A program made the position numbers and the translations under genes. 64,000 bases of DNA from Membranipora membranacea (lineage: Eukaryota > Bryozoa > Gymnolaemata > Cheilostomatida > Membraniporidae). Positions 1 through 12,019 of the stretch are shown here, piece by piece; the stretch's first letter is position 1; each line of letters opens with the position of its first letter. Location: assembly GCA_914767715.1 (NCBI GenBank), contig OU612070.1:15517501-15581500 (forward strand). Reading direction: 5' to 3'. Below the pieces are notes generated by a model. It was given only the letters and a program-made list of their open reading frames with translations, ran no database searches and was not told the origin of the DNA.

Positions 1-816
1 TTAGAATGATTTGTTGGCCAGTACCCAATAATGAATGTTTTGGAATGGAACTTCTTTTTCCAAATTTTAAATCAATTAAAAATGTCATCCTTAGGTGAAA
101 TACAATATCTGGCATAATTTGATGACCGGTACAATGTATTTGAAAGCGGATTATAGACTATGTGATGATGTCACTGCTGTTAGAAAGTTCTAATGTTGAG
201 GCAATTCCAAGAGGAAAGAAGCACCTACTGCTTATAGTTAAAGATGGGAGCTATAAGTGGACTCGGACACATGAAGAAGAAGCAGAGTATGTATCCGGGT
301 GCGCTTGCAAACACTGTGGTGTACACATACCCCTGTATAAAAGTATAAGTATAGAATCATTAAAATTATACATGTATCTCATATTCAGTTCTATCTGATA
401 TTCAGAAGTAGGTTAGCTAGCTAGTTGAAGTCCCAATTGAGTTCAATATGCTTTCAATTTATAACCCAAAATGTTAAGGTAAGGTAATAAAAAGCTGCTG
501 GACTTCTTTCAGACTTTTTGGTTCTCAGCATAGGTTTACATACTTGACTATAGGTTTGATGGCGTGTGATTGAGTAGCAATGAACTTTACGTTTGGACTA
601 TGCTGAACAATTGCCAGTGGTTCAAATTCTAAGTTTGTTCTTTAAGGAGAGGCAAATAAATCAGATCTGTTCATTGAGCAAATTGGCTGTTTTAGCTTTT
701 GACTGCTCACCCTGCAGCTATAGCCTTGATCCAAGTGTGCACACTTGTCAGATAAAATATATTGTAAATCATAAATAATAATAATCTTAAATCACCTTGG
801 ATATAAATAAACTCAC
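1..816. other. 3' intron or flank of the SLC18B1-like gene
   Basis: No exon of the minus-strand transporter could be placed here. The last supported exon ends at 817 with a GTGAGT donor, so the rest of the gene (roughly 150 residues by family length) must lie to the left of the window or behind an unrecognised exon. An open frame on the plus strand at 162-398 has no recognisable domain and no exon signals. Confidence 0.5.
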
Positions 817-3800
817 CCAGTTAGTTATTGCTGATGCTAAAACGTTGCCTATTATGTACCCCAGCGGTCCTCCAGCATAATACATACTCCATGTAGATAT
901 TGGCACACCAAACTATGATAATTGACAATTTTTTATGTTTTTTCATATGCAATATTGTGTGAGGAATAGAATAGAAATTACAATAATATTGAAGCTTAGC
1001 TGGCTACATTCTCTAAACGATCAGTCCAAATCCATGTTGATTCTTCTAACACACCATTATGCTGTTGAATTTTGTATGGTATCTAAAGTATTATCAAAAA
1101 ACAAAAACATACGTACTTTAACATTAAGCGGATCAAATCATAATAAAGTATTTATATTTAAGGGAAATAATTCCTGCCACTGATGTTGGCGCACCAGTAA
1201 TGTAATAAACCACAAACACTGTGTAGGCATCTGTTATCTGATGTCTAACTTAGCCAATGTGTTTCCTCTGATCTGATTGGCAGGTAAGAGAGCCAATGCC
1301 AGGTCTTTGAATGGTATCTATTATTGTATAGTGAAAGTGAAACTGCATTACTTTCACATTCACTATAATATCAATAGGTACTTTCAGGAAAGTACTATCT
1401 GACCTGGCATTGGCTCTTTTCCTTCCGCCCAGCGTCCGAAAAGAATCAGCATGTTGACTGGTATAACTACTCACAACTTACCGTTTCAACTACCCAAGCA
1501 CCTGTCATGTTGTAGATGCCCATAGTTCCAAAGCTCGTTGCTACAAACACCGTAAGTATTATGACAGTGCCTGACAACTTGATAAAGTCGCCCAATCCCT
1601 TTGCTCTTCCTCCAACATCAACTATTATACAATAGAGAAAGGCTCTAGGTCTAGATTAACAGTTTAAGAGTTTGATAAGCAGAATGGAAATGCGATGGAA
1701 AATTAAAAAAACAATATGAATTTATGGCATCATTGAAACAATTTTACCATGACACAATGGTTGAATGAGGGGATATGTTGAACCCACTAACTTTGCTAAT
1801 GTTGCAACTATTCAGAAATGCAGATTAGTTTTCCCATTATGTGCTCATTGATTTGCTGAGTAGTCAATTGGAGTATACGGATTACAAAACACTGTAAAAA
1901 ATTGAATATGAATGTCAAAATGTGTTGTCAATTCGTAAAAGAACTTGTTTTTGTACATCCTAGGATCATAATGCTGACATAAATGTGAAGCTGATCAAGA
2001 TTTAGTACAGGTAAGGCAGACATCAGCATACATGTCATGCTTGAAATATATCATCATGTTTTGATAAAGGCTATGATTAAAGGTTATTACACTGTTTGCT
2101 ACATCAGAAAGACTCTCCTCAGCAGGACTGTTGCCAAAGTTATCAGGTGATTGTATTTGGGAGCAGCCAATGACCCAAAAAAAATAATTGCATAGAGACA
2201 AACATTTTATCACCAATCTACTGGTAAATAAAACATAACTCACTGATATTTGGAACAAGGAAGGCACATGGTACTGCGCACAATAAGACTGCCCCTCCAA
2301 TTACTATGAAGCTGAGTATAAATCCCACAAACTAAAAAAATAAGAAATTACATATAATCACCAAATTTATACGTTATTATGTTATGTTATTTACTTGCAA
2401 ATGATATATATTTATCTATTTATTTATTGAGGTTTTCTAAAAGTTTATAATTAAAGCAAATTAAAAATAACTTGTTGATCTCACACACATTAACATAGAT
2501 GCAAAAAATGACTTGAATAAAAAGATATAAGTGGTATAAGTGGGAAAACTGTGAAAATCTGCAAGCTGCTCTTGACATCACTATTTGGGACAATTTAATT
2601 TCTGACAATGATGACCTTGATAAACAAACGGATATTATCACTGACTATATTAACTTTTGTACCGATCTGTGTATACCAGAGAAGAGCGTCAGAGTTTGCA
2701 AAAATCAAAAACCATGGATCAATAAACAAATATCGGACATAATCGATGAGAAACAACAAGCCCACAAAACTGGTAACCGTAAACTCTACAACAAACTCAA
2801 ACGCGACATCACTAACTCTATTAAACAAGCCAAACAAGAATACTCTTGGAAAATACAGCATAACCTAGCGAAAGAACCTGCTAAAGCCTGGACTGAAATT
2901 AAAAAGATTAGTGGATTACCTACTAATAGCCCAAAACCAACTCAACAAAATCCATTCAACTCAGATGACCTAAACACCTTCTTCACAAGATTTGAGAAGC
3001 CACACGCTGACCGTCCTGACATCAATAACAACGCCACCATAGCACCACCTTTAGAAATAGAAGAGGCTACTGTCTTAAAGCAGTTGAAATCGTTGAACTC
3101 GAGGAAAGGTCCAGGCCCTGATGGCCTCATCCCCAAAGTACTTAAGCTATGTGCCTATCAACTGGCGCCTGTCATAACGAAACTGTTCAATTTATCTATC
3201 ACGTCTAAGTCAACCCCTACTTCCTGGAAATCGTCCATTATCGAACCCCTACCCAAAGTTAAGAATCCCAATCAACTTAAACAATACAGACCAATAGCGC
3301 TCACCAGTTGCCTGTGCAAAATGATGGAGAGACTTGTTAAACATTACATTATTACTCATACAGCTATGGACCACCTTCAGTTTGCTTATCGTGCAAACCG
3401 CTCAACTCAAGATGCTCTTTTATGCCTCACTACTACCATCACAGATTTCATTGACAAGAAAGCTTCAAATTATGCCAGGTGTCTGTTCCTTGACTTTTCT
3501 TCTGCATTCAACACAATACATGTTCCAGACTTAATCTTGCAACTATCACATCTCGACTCCAATGTCACTGAATGGATATACAGCTTCCTAACGAATCGCA
3601 CCCAAAGAACAATAGTAGATGGCAATATCTCAAAACCCATCATAACAAACACTGGCACTCCCCAGGGTTGCTGTTTATCTCCACTTTTGTTTTCAATATA
3701 TACCAATAGGATTACCTCAGACTTGAGCAATATAACTGTCATTAAATACGCAGACGACACCTGTATAATTGGATGCATATCAAATCAATCAGATCTTAGT

Positions 3801-6800
3801 GCCTATCTTGATGAGATTAGTAGAATTTCAAAGCAATGTTGTGATTTAAACCTATTGTTAAACGCCTCCAAGACTCAAGAAATGATGTTTTCTACTCAGC
3901 TTGTTAGGCCCATTACCCCTACTCTTATCCTTAACGGCCGGAAGTTGATTTTTGTGACAAAGTAAAATACCTTGGTGTTACTGTTGACGATAAACTCCGC
4001 TATCATGATCATGTGCAATCCATAGTGACTACTGCATCTCAACGCATATATATTGTGAAAAATTTTGTATACTATAGCTCAAAGCCCCTTTCTCATATGT
4101 TATTCAAGAGTTTTATTGTATCCCTCATCACTTACTGTCTCCCCATACTTTTTACAAGCATCCATGCAAGCGACAAGAAGTCCTTACGCAAAATATTTAA
4201 AGATGCCGCCAAGTTAGGGATTGAGCACCCCGATATAGATGCTCTGGTGGCCAAGGAGATCAAGACACTTGGACTACGGTACATACACGATGAAGAGCAC
4301 TTTATCAATGACTTTCTAACTAAATGCCCCTCAGGTCGCTACCGCACCGTTAAATATCGGGGTACATGGGGTAGAGACAGCTTTTTAAGACATCTCATAC
4401 ATACACTTAATAATATACTATTCTAAAAACTGTTTATACAACAGAGATCTGATTTTTCCATGTTTTTCTTTCTTGTCAGTATTAACAACGTATTTCGTGA
4501 CAAATTTTTGTCTATGATAGTAATAAATCCATCCATCCAGGGTGTTACATACTATATAGTGTGTAGGATAATGGAAGCATGGTATCATAATTTGCATGAA
4601 TAAGATGAAAAAAGAAAAGGCAAACAAAAATACAAGTTAACAACACTAGGTAGGATTAAATGATAATGATTCATGAGGCTTGGTTGATTTAGTTACAAAT
4701 GTATGAAAAATATTTAAAAAGACTGATTTGCCTAGGTTTGATCTAAATGAGGGTTTAATTATTGCACAGTTGCTACGAAGTGATCGTGTATGTCTGTTTG
4801 ATTTGCTAACAAGATGAAGTATGTGCTTGGATGCACGGCCTTTATGGACCCTCGATTTGACAAAATTGTGAAAAAGAAAATTCCTTCTACTATGGAGAGT
4901 ATGTAAATTTAGGAGTAAGCGGCCAGATGTGACAGAAAATTGTTTGGGGGCTTAAGTTATGATTCTGATTGCTTTATTTTGTACTTTTTCTAATGTTTCT
5001 GAATTTTTGGCTAAACCATCAAGGTACAATGATGAGCAGTGTTCTACTATAGGTCTGATCAGTGATTTGTAAGTCTTCTATGAGTTTTCTACTGTCATGT
5101 ATTTTTTTAGTTTTGATAAAAAGTAGACCATTTTGTTTGCTTTAGAGGCGGTGGCATTAGCCTGAGGGGTTAAACTAAGTTCTGAATCAAGAATAACTCC
5201 AAGAAGATTGAGCGAATGCTTGGATTCTATTTTCAAATTGTTTATTTGGATTTGGTAAAAATCTTCTACTTTCCTATTTGAGAAAATACAGTATTGGGTT
5301 TTGGATAAGTTAAGTTGAAGGAGATTGTTTGAATACAAATTCGATACTTCTCTCATCAATGACTCAGATTTATCCATTAAGGTAGGGATATCTGTTGCTG
5401 TGCAGTAAATAACGGTGTCATCAGGGTAAGCGAATGCAGTTTTGTGCTTGTTAAGGAGATCATTGATAGCAAGATTGAATAATATTGGACCTAGAACACT
5501 TCCTTGGGGTACTCCACATGTATTCGGTAGTGCACTGGACTGATCATCATCAACTTTCATGATTTGGGTTAGATGTGGAAGATAGGATGTAAATAATTTT
5601 GTTGTTGACTCTGCAAAATTTAGTCGCTTTAGAGTGTGGATGAGTTGTCCATGATTTATAATGTCAAATGCTTTACGTACGTCCAAAGAGAGTGAACCTA
5701 TGAAATTCGGTTGAGAGTTGTCTAGCGTTGTTCTCCAATTTTGTAAAAGAGAAAGTAGTAACTGTTCACTGGAATCAGTGGCGTATATTAGCAATCACGG
5801 ACCACGGATATCCATAAATCAAAATTTGTGATAGTGCAAGCCTGGCTGAATAGCTCAGTGTGTAGAGGTGCTGCCTGGTACTCTGGTACCCTACCCGCCA
5901 CGCCTACGGCATGTGGATCGGGCTGCGCCCAATCATTATGCTCATCTCTAGAAAGTCAGTGAGTGAAATTTTTTAGAATATACGCCCCTGACTGGAATGG
6001 TGCTTACGAAAACCGAATTGTCGATCCGAGAGTATTCCATGTGTTTCGATAAAGGTCATAATTTGATTTTTCATATCTAGCTCAAACACCTTTGATATGA
6101 TTGGCAGACTGGAAATTGGTCTGTAATTGCAAGGGTCTGTTTTATTGCCCCTCTTAAAGAGTGGGGTGATCAGGGCTGTTTTTAGGCAGTCAGGGAATAT
6201 TGAGTCCTTGTAGCATTCGTAAATGATCAGGGCTATGGGAAGAGCTAATAGGCCTGCAACAGTTTGGTACAGGGAAGCTGGAAACATGGTCAAGTAACCG
6301 CGTTTATTTGGTTTGAGGGACTTTATCAGTTTGTAGATTATTTCGCTCGCAACATATGTGAAAGAGAAGTTTGGACCTTGGAAAAGGTCAGGTTGTGGAT
6401 CGATCTTAGGAATAAAAACTGATTGTCCAGCGACCGTGGTCAAATATCTATTAAGGACATTTGCCTTATCAGAGTTTGAGGTGTAGGTAGATTTTTGATA
6501 GCTAATTTTCTCGATTTGATCAGAGGATTTCTTCTTTCCTGTCAGTGATTTTAGGCAGGCGAAAAACTTTTTTCATCTTTAGATAACGAGTCATTTATAA
6601 AGTCTTTCTTAGCATTCCTAATTTTTATTAGTAGCAAAGTTTCGAAACTTGTTGAACTGTTTGACTTGCGTTGTAGCTGGATTAGGTATATCCTTGAATA
6701 CCCTCTTGTGAAATTTGTTTCTTAAATTAATGAGATGCTGAATATCAGGGAAAGCCACTGGTTTCTAGCCCCTCGCACTCTTTTTGTTTTAACTGGAGCA

Positions 6801-9800
6801 TGCTTGTCAATCAGGTCAGAAAAAAAGTTTTCAATATTTTCCATGCGGAGATGCAATGATTTGTTCATGTCAGTAGCTGTTTGCAGTATTGGAAGTTTCG
6901 AACAGTCATTATAAAATTCCTCATGATTAATGCTGTGAATATTTCTGGTTCTAATTAGTTTGCAGAGCTGTTTTATAGCATGATGTTGATTATTACTAAG
7001 TATGTGGCATAGTGGTCAGAAATTGACCTTCGCATGTCAGGATCTTGCAACTGTTAATGCTAATGTCACTGTTCACATAGTTGTGGTCTAATAAGTTTTC
7101 TCTCCCTAGTAAATGGCTAATGTATGAAATCCCATTAACTTGGTGTAATAGCCCTGCAGACATGAAGCTCTGCTCTAAACGTGTTTTTTCGGTTGATGAG
7201 GAATTCCAATTAATATTAAAATCTCCAAGCAGAATGAATTTATGGCCAACATATTGGTTTTGATGTAGAATTGAGGTCATCATTGTAATGAATTCGGTTT
7301 TGTTAGCATCAGGCAGAAGATAAATTGATCCGATGATGTAGCTGTGTTGGTTGTTTGAGGAGGGTATTTTAATCGAAACCGAGTCACAAAATCTGGACAG
7401 TTAAACACTTAATTGACTTATTATAGAGAATTTAAATGAAGATTTTACAAAGAGCGCAGCACCACCTCCCCGGGTTTTGGTTGTAGATTTTCTGTCACAT
7501 CTAGCTATTGAAAATCCAGGCAAGCCAACAAGACTATCTGGAATATCAGGAGTGAGCCATGTTTCAGAAACAGAAAACATGTCGGTTGACTTAAAAAGAT
7601 TGAGACTTTCAAAATAAAACATCTTTTTTATATCATTCTATTCCTATCTTAGTCACTAAGAAAAGTTTGCTAGCTGATTTGCCGTAATACCTTTTGATGG
7701 GGAATTGGTGGATATAATATGAAACACTGTATTGAAGCTTCACTTGTACTATACCCGTAGTCTACCTGATGGCACTTTTCCCCATGTTATCACAAGTTCA
7801 AAAAGCGAATGTTCTTTTTTGGGTCTACATCTAAATTACATGAATCTGGTTGAGATAATCTTCACCATCATGGAAGGATAATTCAGCATGATTCCCACAT
7901 CTATCTAGCACAAGCACCAATGATTTGGTCATGTTCATGATCATACAAAAAAGTGTCCGGCTCTATCTTTGGAACTAGGTAAATCAGTCACCACAGGTAT
8001 GATTACCTTAAAGTTATGATACCAGCGTTGACCTGTTGATATCTTCCTATTCCTTTCATAGTCACTAAGAGTATTTTGCCAGATGTTTTGCTGTAATATC
8101 TTTTTGAGCTAGCAAATATTCAGATATGTCTATTTTTTCAAGCGTCTGTCTGATTAATCACCAATGTTGTTTGATCTCCTAGAAATTGTTGAAGCGAAAT
8201 GTCCCACTAAAAGGCTTTGACAAGTTTGTTTTGAAGAGGAGTTTGAGGGTCGACTATGTGAAGGATTCCTGACAGAGAAAACGGACCAGTAAATACTGTA
8301 TATTAGGCAGCTGTTTGCAGTTTGACACAGTGGCGTGGTGCAATGCACAACATATTTCAGATCAGTTGGTTAGTGTACAGCTTGATAGCAAAATTACATG
8401 TGAAGTGAACCTTATCAGAAAAATATGCTACAAACAATCTGTTCTTATTCTAGCAAGGATATTTATACTCATTTTCAAATGAGAAGGTAATTCGGATATA
8501 TAAAAGCCCAGTGCTAGCACGTCACTTCCTATTTCCTCTCCTATGCGCGTACCTATAGGGAAATCGACGATTGCAGGTGATTGTTGGGCTGAATGTCAGT
8601 TTAAACGTTTTGAATTGTGATTAATTTGGCTTTTAAGTGAACCATTAATCAGTTGAAAGTTTGATATGAAACTTTGTATTTGCACCACATCGTCTTAAAA
8701 AATCCTCCTCAAGGACGATTATCCTGCATATTATCAAAATAGCATGACGTCGTCATGTCATGACTTCGTGCTATTTTGATAATATGACAAATATCAGTGT
8801 TCGGTTAGCTATCCACATATTTAAGATGTTTGAATCAGTCTACATTGGTATCATAAATTATAAGTTATAACTTGTCGTAAATCACCTACTTCTATCAATG
8901 CGCCTCCGATAAGACCTCCAAGACAATAACCCAGGCCAACAGCCAACTCTATGCAACTCTGAAAGAAGGCATTATAAACATATGATAAGAACATTTTGGT
9001 TTGTGCAAAGCGAATTGCTAGAAATTTTGACATCAGTGGTAAAATATCATCTAGATGATTTATCAGATTATTTTAGACCTGGAGTGCAGCGGTAACCCGG
9101 TGTTCAACCAAATCAGCTACCAAGGCTGGATTCTTTATTGTATGTTGACAAACCAATCTCCACATGAAAAAAACAGCTTGTATCGGCCTCCGCTTATCAT
9201 AAACTATGCTAATTGAAATCATATCCTAGGGGTAGGAGAATTGGAGAGAACTCTCACAACATCAATCATTAATATCCAGAAGAGCATTGAAAATTTTCTC
9301 TACGCAAGCCTTACATAACTTTTATCATAATTACCTGCCTTTATCTTTAAGTAGGCATTGATTCATTTTTTTCCCCAAAAATAATATTTTTGTTGGACTG
9401 TGAGTCTGTCATACTCACAAACATTGTAGTATTGGAGTAAGATTTCGACTGCATTAGAATAGATGTGCAAGACACATTTAGTAGCATTGCTCCAGACCCT
9501 GAAATAGTCCTCATAAGAGCGTACAGTACAAACAACAAGTCGGGTTGCCTTAGGTAAGTGATTAACCTTGAATTAGAAATAAAAATATTAGTTCTTATGA
9601 AAAATCTAATTTACTAGGTTCTTTGGAGTATCATTGAAGCAATTTCAAACCATGGAGTTAGGATACTCTAACCTTGTGGTTTAACTTTATTTTCTTTTAC
9701 AACATAAAAATGTCTTATTTAAAAATTGTAGTCCATAAAATCCGCACAGTTTTTTGACACCTTTATAATTTATATTGTGAGCAATAACTCACCCAGTGTT

Positions 9801-11302
9801 CTGATTGAGTGGGAACTGGTGGGAACTGAATTTCCACAGTACCTTAAGAACCCAGTTCCAACTGGATTCTGTTCAAAGTGTCAAGTTGTCTCTTTTGACC
9901 AAATATCAATCGTACTATTACAAATCAATATTTCTGCATAATTTGATAAATAAATTGCAAAAAATTCTCAAAACCATTTTCAACCCAGAGAGTAGAGTAC
10001 CTACAAAGAAAAAAGTCCACTTATACCACTGAACTCACCCAAATATCACTGATGCCCAACCGCATGTTGAAGCTCCTAAAATCATCGACTTTTTGACTGA
10101 AATCTTTTTGATCTAAAAAGCATTAAAGATATATGTATCGATGCATGACAAGCATGTTATCAAATCCGCATCTTTAAATATTAGAATCTATCTAAGGGTT
10201 AGGCTCAAGCCTGTACCAATCAAGGAGATAATATACTACTCTCGCTAAATCCATCTTAAAACAGTAGAAAAGGGCTGCAATATCCTCTCACAAAATTTGA
10301 AGCCAGCTATATAAATTTATCTATCAAAATACCGCTAATGACATTATTTGATTATGGAAACAATTTGTTCAGATTGTTGGATCATGTTATATTCTATAAC
10401 ATCAGACACTTGTTTGTCTTGGGACTGCAATATGCCATTGACAGTTTAACAGAGAAATGTGATAATGAAGTGTGCATGCAGTTTATTTTGGGTGAAATGG
10501 ACTTTTACAATCACAAACCTATTCAACGCATCATCTACATTTCAACACAATTGAGAATCGTTCCGATTAAGGAAATTTTAGCATGCAGTGATTCTCTCTA
10601 AGTCATACTGGAAAAAATTCACACGACCTAAACAACTTAGTTATGGCCAAAACCAGGTTTGATATAGATACAGAAGCGGACAACACTGGACGAAGGCCAT
10701 CATAATCTGATGTACTACATCGGCAAACCCATTCTTATTCTTACTCCTAGTCTGTCATGCAAGTTGCAGGCTAGTTAAAAAAACCATCTTGTTTCGATAG
10801 ATGAATATCATCAATGCAAGCTACACAAAGCTTCTTTACAACTTGTTACACTTTCCACTGAACACTGTAACAGGATGCAAAGTTTGTCACCATATATGAA
10901 TATTGTCAACAGGACAATGTAGTAGACATCAATAATGTCTGTTTTGTTAAAAGAACAGGAACATTTTGATATCAAAAATATCAATCAGTAAACATAATTC
11001 TTTAAAAAAGTAAATTTTGTGGTACTCACAATTAAAGGACAGACTAGACCAGCCATCAAACGCCCAAAGTCATAACATCCGATGATAATCCCTGTTTGGT
11101 ATTCCATCAATCCTCGCTGCTTGGCTTCATAGTTGAAAAAGGTCATAGGCATTGTGTCCACACAAAGTCCAAGCATGTTAATGAAGAGTATTGCCAATAT
11201 AATCATTGTTTCTTTCAGTTTTGAGCCTTCTGATAGTCCATTCTGCTTTTTCATTTCACCGTCCCCATCATTTAAGAGTTGCTTCTTTTCTTCTTTAGAC
11301 AT
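817..11302 (-). CDS. SLC18B1-like MFS transporter (7 exons, 3' end outside window)
   Basis: A 12-helix major facilitator carrier of the SLC18B1 type, a family linked to vesicular polyamine and monoamine transport. Exons on the minus strand: 11302-11030, 10112-10039, 9548-9419, 8958-8890, 2331-2244, 1621-1482 and 912-817. All have AG acceptors and GTGAGT or GTAAGT donors, and the phases join without a break into 290 residues. The N-terminus is a charged cytosolic tail. Helix 1 starts near residue 30, and TGIIIGCYDFGRLMAG (helix 2 region) aligns with the SLC18B1 pattern IGMIFGCFALFELLAS. GLGYCLGGLIGGALIE is the helix 5 motif. The loop after VPNIIDVGG leads into helix 7. The family is about 456 aa, so the last third is missing. 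The start at 11302 opens the longest frame and precedes the first hydrophobic helix. Intron 4 holds two LINEs. The SLC18B1 assignment is by remembered similarity. The substrate is not shown by sequence. Confidence 0.8.
1289..1417. repeat. Foldback MITE in intron 6 of the SLC18B1-like gene
   Basis: The ends are a perfect 17-bp inverted repeat (agagccaatgccaggtc at 1289-1305, its complement at 1401-1417). A second inverted pair inside (tatagtgaaagtgaa against ttcacattcactata) makes the whole 129 bp one imperfect hairpin. There is no coding capacity. It lies 65 bp downstream of the exon ending at 1482. Confidence 0.7.
2408..2490. repeat. Dispersed repeat, partner at 31070-31150
   Basis: A stretch with ggttttctaaaagttt followed by aaataacttgttgatctc recurs in the same order and orientation near 31095-31150. 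It directly precedes the plus-strand LINE. The repeat family is unknown. Confidence 0.4.
2517..4426 (+). pseudogene. LINE ORF2 reverse transcriptase, one frameshift
   Basis: An open frame from 2517 to 3965 reads through the pre-RT linker and the RT fingers and palm (KGPGPDG near 3105, YRPIALTS near 3288, FLDFSSAFNTI near 3486, GTPQGCCLSPLLF near 3653, catalytic YADD at 3747-3758). A single-base indel just after the NGRK codons near 3945 shifts the frame. The correct continuation (KYLGVTVDDKL) runs in another frame through 4426 and carries the C-terminal domain with the GRYRTVKYRGTWGRDSF block. Motif order and spacing are those of RVT_1 LINE proteins. The endonuclease half is absent. Confidence 0.85.
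2517..4539 (+). mobile_element. 5'-truncated non-LTR retrotransposon (LINE)
   Basis: The element starts inside the linker between endonuclease and reverse transcriptase, carries the complete RT region and C-terminal segment, and ends with taataaatccatccatcca, a short tandem tail typical of CR1/L2/jockey-like LINEs. No apurinic endonuclease domain is present, which fits ordinary 5' truncation during target-primed reverse transcription. It lies antisense inside intron 4 of the SLC18B1-like gene. The reading frame is damaged only once, so the copy is young compared with the neighbouring LINE. Confidence 0.85.
5078..5794 (-). pseudogene. LINE reverse transcriptase C-terminal half, active site altered
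   Basis: The open part of the degraded LINE carries RT motifs from the strand before the first catalytic Asp (SLDVRKAFD) to the thumb (NLLGVILDSELSLTPQ). The catalytic box reads YPDD instead of YADD. GVPQGSVLGP is intact. The frame begins at the edge of the inserted MITE and stops at 5078, although recognisable C-terminal sequence continues in other frames beyond it. Confidence 0.8.
5776..5990. mobile_element. hAT-like MITE with tRNA-like core, in the LINE RT
   Basis: The ends are inverted repeats (CAGTGGCGTATATT and AATATACGCCCCTG) flanked by an exact 8-bp direct duplication actggaat at 5768-5775 and 5991-5998. The CA start and 8-bp duplication fit hAT elements. The interior (about 5848-5928) has a tRNA-like stretch with a good A-box match (tagctcagtgtgtagagg) and a weak B-box (gtggatcgggc). 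No protein is encoded. It splits the RT frame of the surrounding LINE, so it inserted after the LINE did. Confidence 0.85.
7651..8889. other. Right part of intron 4, SLC18B1-like gene
   Basis: This is AT-rich sequence without a supported exon. It contains the hairpin at 8726-8788, listed separately. Nothing else is recognised. Confidence 0.4.
8726..8788. repeat. Short hairpin repeat in intron 4
   Basis: The arms tattatcaaaatagcatgac and gtgctattttgataata are inverted copies about 20 bp apart, around a catgacgtcgtcatg-like palindromic centre. The whole is a near-perfect stem of about 22 bp with a small loop, possibly a tiny MITE. Confidence 0.6.
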
Positions 11303-11361
11303 GATGTTCTGTGCATCAACTGTTCAAAACGTTGTTACTAACTTCCAAGCAAAAGCCTTAT

Positions 11362-11371
11362 GATATATATT
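11362..11371 (-). promoter_or_regulatory. Possible TATA box, SLC18B1-like gene
   Basis: Read on the minus strand the sequence is ATATATATCA, about 60-70 bp before the ATG at 11302 and 19 bp inside the TIR of the neighbouring transposon. It is the only TATA-like string in the short gap between gene and element. No transcript start is known. Confidence 0.3.
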
Positions 11372-12019
11372 GTGATGATGTAGTTTTATCAAGGAGTTAG
11401 AGGGAAGGAGGGTGGTCACGTGAGAATAAGCATTTTATGTTCATACTGTTTCCTCATTTGCATAAATAGGGGTGTGACGAATTTTTCCAATATGATTGGT
11501 CGAAACTAAATTAACATGAGAGGATAACTCTTTTTTAACTCCTCTCTACTTTTGGAGGTACATGCTAAGGTTAGCAAATTTGAGAGGCTGATATCTTTGT
11601 GGGTCAAGAAGAGAATCACCACTAAAATAAAGCAGGGGTAGAACCAAGAAAAATGGTAATGTCTAGAGTGATCATGAGGTGTTTACCATTCTGGGAAAAA
11701 AAATACTACCATCTTCACTGTAACTAAGGTAAAGTTCACTTTCGACAAAGTTTGACTATTTAATGGCTGATTAATAAAGAACTAAAAGAAAAATCTTGAT
11801 ACATACTGCCCCTGAATATAGTTTGTTCATTTCATTTAGTTTGGCTAACCAATCAGAGTTGGGACTTCCATAGAGTACAAAGGTGAAAATGGCGTGATTT
11901 CAGGATTTTTACAACTTTGGCCATAATAATCTTCTTAACAAGACAGTAATTCAGCCTGGTATACTTGGCAACAGAAAGATATAAGTCTTTTCTAATGGTG
12001 AGGATTGTCAGTACCAAAA

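Larger units (their letters stand above)
4650..7650 (-). mobile_element. Degraded LINE with endonuclease, RT and C-terminal segments
   Basis: On the minus strand, conceptual translation gives, in order: an endonuclease fragment with FSVSETWL (about 7560), a second with LLGDFNINW (about 7220), an RT N-terminal block with NYRPISSLPIISKVFE (about 6110) and FGFRKHHSS, then SLDVRKAFDIINHGQL (about 5665), GVPQGSVLGPILF (about 5510), a YPDD box at 5416-5427, and a C-terminal tail with LIRPIVEHCSSLYLDGL (about 5040) down to about 4730. Several frameshifts and stops separate these blocks. It is sense to the host gene. A hAT-like MITE at 5776-5990 interrupts the RT. Confidence 0.85.

Noticed and set aside
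162-398. Plus-strand open frame with two C-x-C/C-x2-C pairs
   Set aside because: No domain recognised, no exon borders, and it lies antisense in the 3' region of the transporter gene.
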